This document shows positions 33,360 through 44,419 of a stretch of DNA of 64,000 nucleotides, one piece after another; within the stretch, counting starts at the first letter, position 1; the number at the start of each line of letters is the position of its first letter. The notes below the pieces were generated by a model. The model ran no database searches, was not told where the DNA came from, and saw only the letters and a program-made list of their open reading frames with translations. Source of the stretch: Dendrolimus kikuchii (lineage: Eukaryota; Arthropoda; Insecta; Lepidoptera; Lasiocampidae). The position numbers and the translations under genes were made by a program. The DNA is taken from positions 7,065,501-7,129,500 of the forward strand of contig CM034412.1 in assembly GCA_019925095.2 (NCBI GenBank), in the 5' to 3' direction.

Positions 33360-33569
33360 TACGACTCCCAGCACTCATGTTCATGTCCGCCATTGTTCTA
33401 AATACGCGTCAGCCAATCAGCGTCGTCCTGTCAAACCGAATCTAAACAGAGCGACACGCTTCGCCGTACGCTAGTAGTAGGGCTGTATAACTGGGCCTGA
33501 AGGATATCACTAATTGAATTTAAGTCGTTTGAATTAAGAATTTATTGGAAGAACTTTTCGACATGTTGT
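33360..33569 (+). promoter_or_regulatory. Promoter-like block with possible first exon
   Basis: Contains TCCGCCATTGTT (33386-33397), AATACGCGTC, a CCAAT box in GTCAGCCAATCAGCG (33413-33417) and CpG-rich sequence to about 33475, unlike the flanks. A GTAAGTG donor-like site at 33570 lies just after an ATG (33563). This could be a plus-strand promoter and first exon, possibly noncoding. No downstream exon is identified. Confidence 0.35.
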
Positions 33570-33574
33570 GTAAG

Positions 33575-34710
33575 TGTTTAAATGTGACAAAAATTTGCAC
33601 ACCTTATGAGTAGGTATAACAATCTTAGTCAGATATTAATCGATATAATACTTTGATTGTAATTAATATGTTTTCAATTGTTTGGACCCCTATAAGTGTC
33701 CACGACAATAAAGAGCATCGGAATTGTAAGAAACACTGAAATCAATGTTTTTATTATAACAAATAATATGGCGCTTGATCAGGATCATGCTTGATGATAA
33801 ATAGTGATGCGATCGACGATAGAGAAGGTATACCTAAAAATACCTAGATATTATACACGCGACTTGAAGACCTATAGGGAACATGCAGACAAAAGTGGTT
33901 TCCACTTTGAAAGGATGACGTAAATTAGGAACCTTTATCATACAAATATTGAAACGAGTGAATGATGTCAAGTTGAATAGTTTAGCTGCACATTACAACG
34001 TCATCTTCAGCCAATCGATGTCTAGTGCTAGATGTAGGTTGCTTCTGTCATATATCTTTTGCTCTTGCTTAGTTTTTCTCATCCAGCACAATCGGCGACT
34101 TTGGTTAGGTTGCCTGTTTACTGGGCAGAAAGCCAGAGAGGAGACTTACAATTCAATAAAAGACCGACAAACTACGTCAGTGTAGGCTTTGAAGTCTCGT
34201 ATAGATAATGCAGTCATTTTCAAACAGCTTCTAGGTCTCCCACATCGGGTTTGTACATCTTACTGTCAATTATTTTACCTTGCTACGGATAGAGAAAATT
34301 AACATCAAGTTATATTGTAGTTTAACCAGTAAGAGGGCAAATTAATGGACAATAAAATACAGAATCACAGCATTAATCGACTCTATTGCTTTAAGCGGAT
34401 AGCAGAAATATCCTGAAAGGCACATTTTCAAGCAAAATTGAACTAAAGCAAAATGTGACTGAAGTATCTGCTATACAGAAAAACATTTATAATAAATAAT
34501 ATTACTGAGCATCCCTAAACCAAAGCAAAACTGTAAACATAATTCAATTAAGTAGTTCATGTTTATGTTGCCTTATCACGCGTTATCAACTGTATCGGAT
34601 CAGTGCTAATAACTAATAGATTGCCTTTACTAACTGTGAAAATGAAAACATATTTCAATGGCCGCCATATGCAATATCGTAATGGCGAATTATTATTTTT
34701 TATACCCATT
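33575..34710. other. No recognised gene
   Basis: The open frame 33949-34185 has no recognisable domain. No repeat found. Confidence 0.35.
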
Positions 34711-34715
34711 AAGTA

Positions 34716-34783
34716 GACTAATATTGTTAAGATGGTAAATCTGTAAAAACTGTTACAGATTTATCATCTTAAGAATATTAGTC
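34716..34783. repeat. Long hairpin, 31-bp arms with a 6-nt loop
   Basis: 34716-34746 and 34753-34783 are inverted copies with two differences, one of them G:U compatible. The loop is AAACTG. The ends read GACTAATATT and AATATTAGTC. Confidence 0.88.
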
Positions 34784-34789
34784 ATTTTG

Positions 34790-35185
34790 AGCAGTCGAAA
34801 ATGATTTTCAATCAGAACAATCAGTAAAATAATAGTGTCAGCCACTGTCAGCTAACTTGGAGATCTGACGTCAAAGGAAACAAACAGTTCTTGCTATGTA
34901 ATATCTTACAACTATTATCCACTTTTAATCAATATTATAAACTTTTTGAAAATTGTTATTTTGCCTGTCTGTAGAGCAAAACGTCACTCTTATGATGATG
35001 TATGTATTAGTATATATATATAATATTAATACCTATGTGTAATTTAATATCTAATATCTTAATTTATTATCTATTTTTTTTATTCATTTTAGGTATATGT
35101 ATTGTGTGATATTTATATATCCTATTTATATATGTATTTAATTTTCAAACCACCATCATACGCTTGCAAATCTCCTATTGATAAA
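34790..35185. other. No recognised gene
   Basis: AT-rich with TATATATATAA near 35013. Confidence 0.4.
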
Positions 35186-35189
35186 ATCC

Positions 35190-35333
35190 ATAACCCGGGT
35201 TGTCTGGAAGAGATCGCTCTAAACCGATAAGGCCTCCCACTGCTCCTACTTTTACTGTTTAATGTGACTACTGTAAATTGTTTAATTTATGTGTATGTGG
35301 TGAACAATAAAGTGTTTTCTATTCTATTCTATC
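35190..35333 (+). mobile_element. Rep-4 LINE tail ending in (TATTC)n
   Basis: AACCCGGGTTGTCTGGAAGA, CGATAAGGCCTCCCACTG and GGTGAACAATAAAGTGTTTT, then TCTATTCTATTCTATC. Confidence 0.7.
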
Positions 35334-35364
35334 TGTAAAATTCTTTCGTTGTAAACAGCTGAAA

Positions 35365-35600
35365 CACTCAAGCGGCGGAAATATGCAACACTTGCTGAGA
35401 ATTATATATATTGCCGTTAGCTGTTGAAACGCTTGGACTATGAGATCTCGGGACCATGAGCTTCTACAAAGATCTATCAAACTCGTTGACTCTTAGGGTA
35501 ACCCTATGGAGAAGGGTGGTTCCTACCTCGGACAACAGATCAGTATTACGATTCAGCGAGGTAATGTAGTCAGCCTTCTGGGAACCTAACTCTACTTATT
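35365..35600 (+). repeat. Interspersed repeat Rep-8
   Basis: TGAAACGCTTGGACTATGAG, CATGAGCTTCTACAAAGATC and AGCGAGGTAATGTAGTCAGC align with 55510-55720, and part also with 63240-63400 in reverse. Probable LINE fragment of unknown clade. Confidence 0.55.
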
Positions 35601-36186
35601 AGGGATTATACGTATAAAACAATATACCTAAGTTTCCTTCATTGTACTATTTTATAGTTCAAAAATAAAATCTTTTGTTATCTCTATATTCTGTTGGACA
35701 AACAACAGCAAAGAACATTCAAAGAAAATACAAATATAATTATACTTCGCGCATGAGGGTTGTTACACTGGTCTTATACGAGTTATGTATGTTATCTCTG
35801 GTAAGTTTAAAATATAAAACATTTTTATTACACTTCCTTTATGCATTGAAAAATGTTACTTACACAAAAGTAATTTTTGTTTAATAATAAAAATGTCCAA
35901 ATGATTTAATATGAAATCCAGGTGACTAGAAACTATATTTTTTACAGTGACAGAACTCATTATTGTCTCATTGCCAACAACAAAATGGTTTTATTTGTAA
36001 TAATTATTACTTTATTCTAGCATAAATAAATTATAATGTGTGTAAACAGTATTAAAATTTTTGAAGCAAGGAAAAATATAAATTAATATTAATTATTTCT
36101 TTTACGTGGTGTTGTATTAACATTTTTAATATGTTTTATATTAATTAGCATGAGCAAAAAACAATTCTCATATCTATATTAAATTA

Positions 36187-36596
36187 CAAAATTCTATAAA
36201 TGCGTCTGTTTGTACATTGTACATTGAAGTTCTTAAAAAAAAACAACTGGAATACACTATATAATTTTTTAGATTTCTCGTCTGTTTGTCTGTTTGTTCG
36301 GGATTCACGTAAAAACTACTGGGTCAATTTCGATGCGGGTTTCGTTGATCGTCAGCAAATTGTTAGACTTAAGACCCGCCTACATTTTATCCTAGAAATC
36401 TTACGAGAATTTTCCCGGGAACAGTTTGTAGTTGTTCGGACACATAAAAATTTGCTTATTCTGACACAAGTTTTACTAAAACAATAGCTTACATTCTTTT
36501 TTAAATGCTGCGGTACTTTGTATCCCGGGAATCCCGCGGGAATTTCAACTTAAGCGTGGACGGAATTGCGGGCATATCCTAGTATTATAATACAGG
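36187..36596 (+). repeat. Rep-3 copy, near full length
   Basis: From AAAATTCTATAAATGCGTCT to TATCCCGGGAATCCCGCGGG, AATTTCAACTTAAGCGTGG and CATATCCTAGTATTATAA. The GC-palindromic CCCGGGAATCCCGCGGG core is intact. Confidence 0.75.
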
Positions 36597-36599
36597 TGA

Positions 36600-36970
36600 T
36601 GATTTTTATGACACAATATAGACGTTAAAAACGTGTAATAAGTAACAGGTGATGAAAGAAATTATGTTATTCAAAACTGTTAGTTATTGCTTCTTTTACT
36701 TATTATGTTAATATAAATGTATATTACAAAAATATGTGACACAATAATTTGTTATATTGATGTTGTTGATAGTATTTCTCATATGGAAAAAACATTATTA
36801 CTTAAAACTTTTTATTGTAATATTAAGTGACAAATCAGTATTTCATTTGACTAATGTACAATGTTATATGTTAGTTATATACAAACAAACACATACATAT
36901 ATAAAATACGCGTATATATAAAATAATACTCCTGGAACTTTTTTTAAATTTTCAAGACTGGTACACATTA
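36600..36970. other. AT-rich, no recognised gene
   Basis: Nothing supportable. Confidence 0.4.
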
Positions 36971-36974
36971 TTAA

Positions 36975-37112
36975 AACTACGTTTTAACGGTTACAAGCGC
37001 GGCATTTATTTGACTTTTTATTCCGACATTTCAGCCACTTTTCAGTAGCTGTGATCACGAAAGACAAAGACATCACGTGTCAATGAGTAATTTTAATGGT
37101 AAAGTTATTATT
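36975..37112 (+). repeat. Rep-2 copy
   Basis: AACTACGTTTTAACGGTTAC, TTTCAGCCACTTTTCAGTAG, TGTGATCACGAAAGACAAAG and GTCAATGAGTAATTTTAA match 6090-6216. Confidence 0.75.
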
Positions 37113-37259
37113 TAGTCTACCCTCAACTTGTTTCTTTTACTTATTGAAAGAAAGAAAGAAAAAAAAATATTTGAAAAAATAGCGACGTATTTACATTGCT
37201 GACATGTATATCAAAAATAAAAATATATTTTGCGTATTTGTATGGCGCATTTTCAGCAA

Positions 37260-37863
37260 ACAAGGTTTGCACTCAGTTTATTGCTGTGCCGGCATAATAT
37301 CCTTTTTTTTTTGGGCCAGGGGAAATCCGATTGAGGACTAAGCCGCGACAGGCACAGAAGCCTGGGGGGATCTTCGCGACCTGTGTGAGTGTGTGGGATT
37401 CGCCAGATCGAGGGTGGTACTAGCGTGCCCGGTCAGAACCAGTGCCACGCTATTGCCACTCCCCAGTTAGGGATACCCACTAAAACCCCTGGGTGTTTCG
37501 TCCTGCGCCTTATGCCCGGGCTACGGGAAATGGGCTGCCCGACTCCGCAGTGTCCTGGCAGGCGTGAGCCCCCCTCACTGGGCCTCTTCCTATGCCAGGG
37601 GACGTGTCCCCCGGCTACTTACTACTAGGTCTCTTTCGTGCATGGGGCGGTCTGTAACGCGCCCCACGGGAAGAGAGATGAGCGGGCGCGGAACACTCAC
37701 GCTCTCATCTCGACGGCATGTGCGGGTGAGTGAGAACCCCTATACCCCTAAGGGCCTCACCCGCGCCGCCCGCTTACGGTGGCCGAAGGTCTAGCTCGGA
37801 CCTCCGGTATCGGCGCGTCCTCCTGCCGGCATAATATCCGACACAACGCTGATTATCAGTGCA
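37260..37863. repeat. Older inverted-repeat element carrying the insertion
   Basis: AAGGTTTGCACT (37262-37273) and AGTGCAAACCTT (37859-37870) are inverted ends of a short unit which, without the insertion, would be about 70 bp. A diverged copy lies at 54975-55058. Confidence 0.6.
37303..37824 (-). mobile_element. GC-rich, 5'-truncated non-LTR retroelement insertion (522 bp)
   Basis: A sharply bounded GC-rich block with poly-A on the minus strand (T-run 37303-37312). A perfect 15-bp duplication, GCCGGCATAATATCC, lies at 37288-37302 and 37825-37839. On the minus strand it contains GGGGTTTTAGTGGGTAT, which resembles GGGGGTTTTTAGTGGGTAT in the insertion at 62479, so the two may be 3' ends of related LINEs. 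The open frames inside are compositional. Confidence 0.9.
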
Positions 37864-37874
37864 AACCTTCCTTT

Positions 37875-38640
37875 TGGCGTAAAACTGAAACGACCCGAAT
37901 ATTTTATGCATTTAATTTAAAAACAATTTAATTTGTAAATAATAATATACCTAATTGTACCTAAATAGAATAAACAGTATAAATATTTTGTTAACTTCAT
38001 GATTTAAATAAAAAATATAACTGATGCTTGTTTATATTGTAACATGCTTGTATGTATATTATGTATTGTATATTTTTTGTTTATGGTTATTATTCATTCT
38101 ATGTGAGCCTAATCTAATTTAGCACCGCTTCGCATAAATGAATCTTGTTGAATGAATATTCCTCATTTTGAAAGTCATGTGAAAAGGAAAAGGTATTTGT
38201 AATGTGTGGTAATAATGACTTACCACACACATTATACTTTAATAATCATTTTTATTTCCCAAAAAGTGAATAAAAGGGCAATAAGAATCGATATTCGCGA
38301 TTCGACACATTAAATTGTGAACAAAGGATCGAAACTCCTTTTTGTGGAACCTCCATGGATTCTGGATGGATATCTTTATACTGTGTCCTTTGTTAAGAGA
38401 TTGTTTATTATAATTTCGGTGTTTTAATAATGGCCGTCGTGACTATCTCAAGAATGATTCGAAATTTTAATAAAAGAAAACCTTATTGGGAAAAAATGCT
38501 TTTGATCATTACACATCGTTGCATTAAATTGAATAAATAAATCGTGGAAAGTTCTGGAATATAAAGGGATACGAGATGAAGGTCCCTTTTAGGGGTCTTA
38601 CCCAAATGGTAATAAGGGAACCCTTGTAAAATTATTATGT
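37875..38640. other. No recognised gene; small hairpin
   Basis: AT-rich. AATGTGTGGTAA and TTACCACACACATT (38201-38234) form a short imperfect stem. Confidence 0.4.
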
Positions 38641-38644
38641 ATCT

Positions 38645-38850
38645 TCCTCTTTTTTTTTAACCTTCTCCCAATTATTTGGGGCGGCACAATACGTCTTTTC
38701 TTTCCATTTTCGTCTATTCTGACATATGTCCTCTGTGACACCACGTATCAGCTGTCATGCTTCACACAATCCATCTTCCTCCTTGTTTGTCTATCTTTAC
38801 ACTTGTCACCATCAATCTTCCAATTTAAGAAATCCAGGAAAAAAAGTAGC
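38645..38850 (-). mobile_element. LINE L-B C-terminal fragment
   Basis: The minus strand encodes RRKMDCVKHDS and CAAPNNWEKVKKK-like residues. It aligns with 17822-18126 and 62995-63225. Confidence 0.65.
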
Positions 38851-38854
38851 GCAG

Positions 38855-39062
38855 ATTTTAAGTCTAGGAATTTGCCGTCGACCAATGAAAACAGTAGTGA
38901 AATCGGCCCAATACTTTTTACGTGAATCCCGAACAAACAGACAAGAAATCTAAAAAATGCATCGTGTTCTCCATAGTTGTTTATATAGTGTATTACAGTT
39001 GTTTTTTTATAACTTCGATATACAGACACGGCATGCTTAGAATTTTATATATATTTTTTTTA
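38855..39062 (-). repeat. Rep-3 copy, partial
   Basis: GCCGTCGACCAATGAAAACA, TTTTTACGTGAATCCCGAAC and CGGCATGCTTAGAATTTTAT. Confidence 0.7.
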
Positions 39063-39064
39063 GT

Positions 39065-40330
39065 TTGGTTCGCAAACTGGCCAACTCAGCTTACTTTTAT
39101 TTAAACAAAACTAAAGTACAGATAATATGGTTGCTGACTGGCCTTCTTGATGCGAACAAAGCATGCATTATATAAAGACATTGAGACATATATAATATTA
39201 TAGATATCAAGCCGTTACCACTGGTTTATTGTAAGTGACACTTGTACCTAAATAACTTTTTGTTGTCAATTATAGGTATTTTAAACTATACCTGCTATAA
39301 GAATTTCATGTTTGATTCGCTAGGTTCTAGTCCCTAGTCAAAGTCTGAGATAATGATAATGTTGAGATATATAATATAGGTATAAGAAACGAGATTCGTC
39401 AAGTATCAGTAGCCAAATGACAAAAATTTGACAACAATGCTCACAGATTCTTTAACTTTACAGAGACTGACAAGAGCTTGGCTGATATTCTTACATTTAT
39501 TTATGCGTATCTACAACTAAGGAACCGCCGATCAAACGTTCCGAAAACACCGAAAGTTTCTTCAATCTTCTATAAGTAGCTAAGTAACATACGTTTTAAC
39601 GATTCCAGCTGCCTCGTCCTCAATTAATTAAGTTTCTCATAATATATAAATAGTAAAAGTCGACTGATACGTAATGATTTATATGTGGCTTCTGTTTTCA
39701 ACTACGGTGGTCTAGTACATTCAATTTGAAGTATTTATTAGATAGAAAATATCGATAAGAAATAGATATGTATCTATGTTCAATGCATGTGGAGTTATTT
39801 AATCTGGTGCAAAGTCTATGTACTTACTTAAATACATTTTGTTATTGGTCGAGTTAAATTGCAAGGATAAATCATGGATTGATGAAAAATAAAACGTAAT
39901 TTATACTTATAGTTACAATTGTAAGAATGAATAAAACTGGTAAGATCTGATGGAAGAAAATTGTCACTTGAAATTTTTATAAGTATAATGTCTAAGTCGT
40001 TGAATCGCGTATATATTTATATGGTAGTAACTTGGTTAACAAGCCATGTTGGAAAAAATCCTCTCCAAAATTTATATAAGAAAGTAACTAGGTTGTGAGA
40101 GTGAAAAATGAAAGAAATTTAGCAGAAGTTGATTTTTAAAACAATTAAAAATTATGGATGCTCTTCATACTTGCAACTGAATTAAATGATTTCGAGAACA
40201 TTTGTTTAGTAGCTCTGTAGCTAATGAAAATCATTGGTCATCTCTATGAACCTTTCATTGTACGTGACAGTTGGCTGATTTTTTTTATTGCGAATCTGGC
40301 AAACAGACAGAGGACTCAGCTTATGGAAAC
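39065..40330. other. No recognised gene
   Basis: AT-rich, nothing supportable. Confidence 0.4.
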
Positions 40331-40334
40331 TAGC

Positions 40335-40460
40335 TGAACCCTAAAAAAGTAGCCTTAGTTATTCCTTATAACATCAGCTATCTGCCAGTGACAGACCCGT
40401 CAAAATCAGTCCAGCCGTTTTAGAAATAAGTCGGAATATCCAGACAGACAAACATTTTAA
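40335..40460 (+). repeat. Rep-7 partial copy
   Basis: TCCTTATAACATCAGCTATC, CAAAATCAGTCCAGCCG and GGAATATCCAGACAGACAAA align with 31795-31910. Confidence 0.6.
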
Positions 40461-40464
40461 AAAC

Positions 40465-41118
40465 TGATTTTTTATATAAGTACAGTATATACTTTCATAC
40501 GCATTTAGTAAAAAGGTGGTATTTTGAAATTACAAACAGACACTTCAATTTTATTTATCTTTATAGATGCTATACGTTTGCAACACCAAGAGCGAAGCCA
40601 ACGTGTTGCCAGATTTTACTTAGGATGGGATAAAGAGCATGGAAGAGGAGCTCAGTAAGTTAATGTAATACAAACTTCTTAACACACTATATAATTTGTA
40701 TATAGTAGGCACCCATAAAATCAGATAAACTGGCCCCACCCACTTCGATAATACCTAACTAAATTAAACATAGTACAAAAAACAGAACACCTTTTGTTGC
40801 CATCGTAGTGCCAATTAAAAAAAGGTAAGAACACCTGACCTTAAACTTACAAACCCCAATTTTAAAAATAGAATTAAAAGTGGGGTAAATTAAAAATTAG
40901 GGTAAAAACCAGTAGATTGATTCGGATATTGATTAGCTTATCTAAAATCAATATCAAGGGGAAATAATTTTAGAAGTGGGTTAATGTTTTAATCTTATTT
41001 GTTATGTTAAACTTTTAATGGTTTTCTTTATTATTTTCATATAGTTGTAGTAGGCTTTGGTGTCTCTACGTTTGCACCATATATCATGATCGTCTATTTT
41101 CGCGACCAGAGTCCACAC
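40465..41118. other. No recognised gene
   Basis: No supportable feature. The segment 40560-40670 (ATACGTTTGCAACACCAAG) is moderately complex but unassigned. Confidence 0.35.
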
Positions 41119-41120
41119 TA

Positions 41121-41329
41121 TTAAGGTGCTCTTACACGGGCAATTTTTTTTAGTAATTACTGCTTGACAACACTAATGGATCAATCTGGAGCAATGGCAA
41201 TAAATTGCATGGTATTGCATGGCCGTATCTCAGCAACACCTTGCTACATATTGCCATCGCCTTAATTTGCTTGATATAGTCGTGACGTCATGGTTGACAA
41301 GTTTAGTTGCTCGTGTAAGAGCACCTTAA
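41121..41329. mobile_element. Short TIR element with TTAA at both ends
   Basis: GGTGCTCTTACACGGGCAA (41125-41143) and TTGCTCGTGTAAGAGCACC (41307-41325) are inverted repeats with one mismatch. Both are bordered by TTAA, the duplication used by piggyBac transposases. It is noncoding, so it would depend on an enzyme elsewhere. Confidence 0.75.
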
Positions 41330-41576
41330 GCAACCTAACGAAGCACGCCATGACCGTCCTTCCATGAATCCACCTAATTTTTTTCAAAAATCTATTTGTA
41401 TTTCTTCTATTGACAAAAAATTGACAGAAAGTTTTTCGCCATACATTCATGTCTCTAACTGAGGGTTGAAAAAAGTTTTAGTGCCTACATACATAGTCGT
41501 GTGAAGTTATCCAATTGTAAGTCAAATCTTTGAAAATCATAAACTTGTTTCTTAATGACTGAGGTATTTATCTAAG

Positions 41577-42120
41577 ACTAGGATATGCCCGCGACTTCGT
41601 CTACGCCTGAAGTAAAATTCCCGCGGGATTCCCGGGACACAAAATACCTCAGTATTTGAAAAAGAATGTTAGCTGTCATTTTATTAGAAACTGTATCGGA
41701 ATAAGCTAATATTTACGCACCCAAACAACTATACACCTTGCTCTCGGGAAAATTCCCGCAGTAAACACATTGTATCACATTAGATGTGCTATCGATCAGT
41801 AAAAAAATCATATTGGAATTCGATTTTTTGAATATGTCCATATTAAATAATTCCCAGAAAAATTCCTGCGGGATTCCCAGGATAAAAAATAGCGCAGAGT
41901 TTAAGTCAAAGAATTAGCTGTCGATTAGCGAAAACCGCATCGAAGTCGGTCCCGTAGTTTTTACGTGAATCCCAAGCAAACAGACTAACAGACAAAACGA
42001 CAAACAGACAAAAAAAATTGCATTGTGTTCTCCATCATTTATATAGTCTATTCCAGTTGTTTTTTAAATAGCTTCTATTTACTTACAGGCATGGCATGTT
42101 TAGAATTTTATTATATTCTA
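41577..42120 (-). repeat. Rep-3 copy, longest in the window
   Basis: ATGCCCGCGACTTCGTCTAC, AATTCCCGCGGGATTCCCGG, GCTGTCGATTAGCGAAAACC, GTTTTTACGTGAATCCC and GGCATGTTTAGAATTTTATT. About 545 bp. Confidence 0.75.
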
Positions 42121-42270
42121 AAATGATAACAAGCTGGCGAGACATTTGTTTCCGAAGTCATTTAAAAAAAATCCCTCTTATCGAGTTATGAAATGGAAAA
42201 ATCTGAAAAATATCAATGCTTAAAAATACCTGCAAGTAAATTATATAGAACAATAATACTAGATGTTCAA

Positions 42271-42466
42271 AACTACGTTTTAACTGGTTTAAGCCCAGCT
42301 TTTATTTGATTTCTATTTCGATATTCTGGCCACTTTTGAGTAACTGCGAAGTGACACCTAGACATTTCTGTCTTTTGTGATAACGGCTACTGAAAAGTTC
42401 CCGAAACTTCGAAATACAAATCAAATAAGATGCTGTGCTTATAACCGTTAAAACTACAATAGGTTA
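42271..42466. repeat. Rep-2 inverted dimer
   Basis: A forward half beginning AACTACGTTTTAACTGGTTT (42271) meets a reverse half ending ATAACCGTTAAAACTAC (about 42445-42461), joined around 42365. The other copies in the window are single halves. Confidence 0.7.
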
Positions 42467-42524
42467 TTATATATTATTTATAGAAGTTGAGAGTAGGTGT
42501 TCAGGCTTCCCAATTTTATAAGCG

Positions 42525-42625
42525 AACGCCAAGGCGGCTTGACGGCTTTAACACATCGATTATCTTGATGTGCACGATGTTTTCTTCACCGTCACTACCG
42601 TCAGCACGTGGTAATAACAAATAAA
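42525..42625 (-). repeat. Rep-5 copy
   Basis: GTTTTCTTCACCGTCACTAC CGTCAGCACGTGG is the reverse complement of the start at 17268. Confidence 0.5.
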
Positions 42626-42629
42626 GTGT

Positions 42630-43080
42630 TGCATACTTTTCCGCCAGTATTAAAATTTAAAACCCACGTCATTTGAGGCTATATGCTATAGTACTACTAT
42701 TTTATTGTAAGTAGTTTACCTCCTACTATACACAGACACCTACTCAGGTATATAAAATTTTACTAGGACATAAATTCATGATATTATGTTTAACGCGTAA
42801 TAAATTATTTTCTTTATCTTGCTTAAAGTTTTAAAAAAGTCCTAGTTCCGAAAACAAATATTAAAAACAATTACTGATTCAACGATTACAATATTTTACA
42901 ATATATTATGTTAATATTTACGGTAAAGAATATTAATATTGTTGTATATTTAAATTCTCAGAATTTATGTATCTACTTTGTGTCGTGTAATATTTTTATG
43001 TACTCACATTAAATATATATTAAACAAACTTGCATTGTGAACTTTTGAATAATTATTGCGCCATAATTTATTTTTACTAA
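42630..43080. other. AT-rich, no recognised gene
   Basis: Nothing supportable. Confidence 0.4.
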
Positions 43081-43086
43081 GTGTTA

Positions 43087-43160
43087 AAATGAAAACATTA
43101 ACAATATTTCAAAATAATATCGTAGCGTATTATTTTGAAATATTGCTAATGTTTTCATTT
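43087..43160. repeat. Long hairpin, 33-bp arms with an 8-nt loop
   Basis: 43087-43119 and 43128-43160 are inverted copies with a single difference. The loop is TCGTAGCG. Arms are AT-rich and contain ATTTCAAAATAATA. Confidence 0.9.
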
Positions 43161-43164
43161 AAAT

Positions 43165-44320
43165 GAAGTATGTGGAAATATTATGTTAATTATTGTTAAG
43201 CACGTGTAAACAATGTTGCCTTCTTCCTTAAGGGAATTTTTAGTGATTCACTTGTGTAAATTTTAAATTTGTATACCGTAGGAATAAATTAAGAAATGGT
43301 GGACACATGTTACATACAATATTTCTAATGTTAATTACATGTAAAAGAATAGGACTCAAAATAACGTCTTATATCTCATCTTTGAAATATCATGGTAGCC
43401 AAAAGTTTGGCCTGTATTTTGGGCAATGCTAGCGTTGCTGCTTCACGTGCCAACGCGACCAGCGTTTTGAGAACGTTCTCAATTGACGGTTATATGGGAG
43501 CCATTTATTATTTGTATTTTTTCGTTTGTAAACTAAGCTACAATACCATTACCAATTTAAAGGATTTATTTTATTTGTTTTAGCTATTATTTTAGTTTAA
43601 AACTAGTGTAAAAGTTAATTCCGAATAAATTGTAGTGTTAGTAGTAGTTATTAATAATTTGAATCCTTTTACTTCTATAAACCTATGACGTCATAAAGTA
43701 CGCTTATACAAACTCTATCTAGCTTCAGCGTTATATAAGTTAACAAAAAGTATTTTATTATTGATTCTGCACTTTCTCTATACCAGTGTTTCAAAAAGCA
43801 TTTTCCTTATTTAATGTAAGTAGAGTATCTCTTTGGAATGGCCTTCAATTATTTTTTTTAATGAAATTAAATTTATTTGCTTATGATATGGTACATTGAT
43901 AAACAGGTGTTACATTATGGTTAGTTCAGCATTCGATTACCTATAGGCCGTGCAAATATTATAATAAATTGCCTTATACTACTAAGTATTGCAAAGCTAG
44001 GTGACTATAGACATAAAATAATTAATAATAAAATGGCGAGCCAGCGATGACAAAAACAAAATAATAATAATGCAATAATTTCAAATATGTCATAAAATAA
44101 AATGATTAAAAATAAAATAAGGAAACAGTGAACCATTGATGACAACAAAATAATAATAATAATATCAAATTTGTCATAAAGTTTAATAATAGTAATAAAA
44201 TAGGTATCTATTTTTCCAATTAAAATAAAATAAATTTAGTACCCAATTATGTTCATTTATAGCCTGACGTATGGACACATCGCCCAGCGTAGGTGCGCCG
44301 TGTCTGGCCTCTGAGAGAGA
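43165..44320. other. No recognised gene
   Basis: AT-rich, with repeated phrases such as AAATAATAATAATA (44050-44160) from a short local duplication (ATGACAA-AACAAAATAATAAT occurs twice). Confidence 0.4.
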
Positions 44321-44325
44321 CAACT

Positions 44326-44416
44326 AAGGTGGTGCATTTGTATAATAGGCATTCGTCGGTCGCGTACAGCGTCACGCCGTACGCAGCCTACAGCGTTTGA
44401 AACCTACCACCGCCTT
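44326..44416. repeat. Imperfect inverted-repeat element
   Basis: AAGGTGGTGCATTTG and CAAACG-like TTTGAAACCTACCACCGCCTT ends pair imperfectly. The inside is CpG-rich (GTCGCGTACAGCGTCACGCC). Confidence 0.35.
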
Positions 44417-44419
44417 ATA

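Noticed and set aside
37389..37794. Pro/Gly-rich open frames on the plus strand
   Set aside because: They lie antisense inside a 5'-truncated retroelement insertion and reflect GC content.
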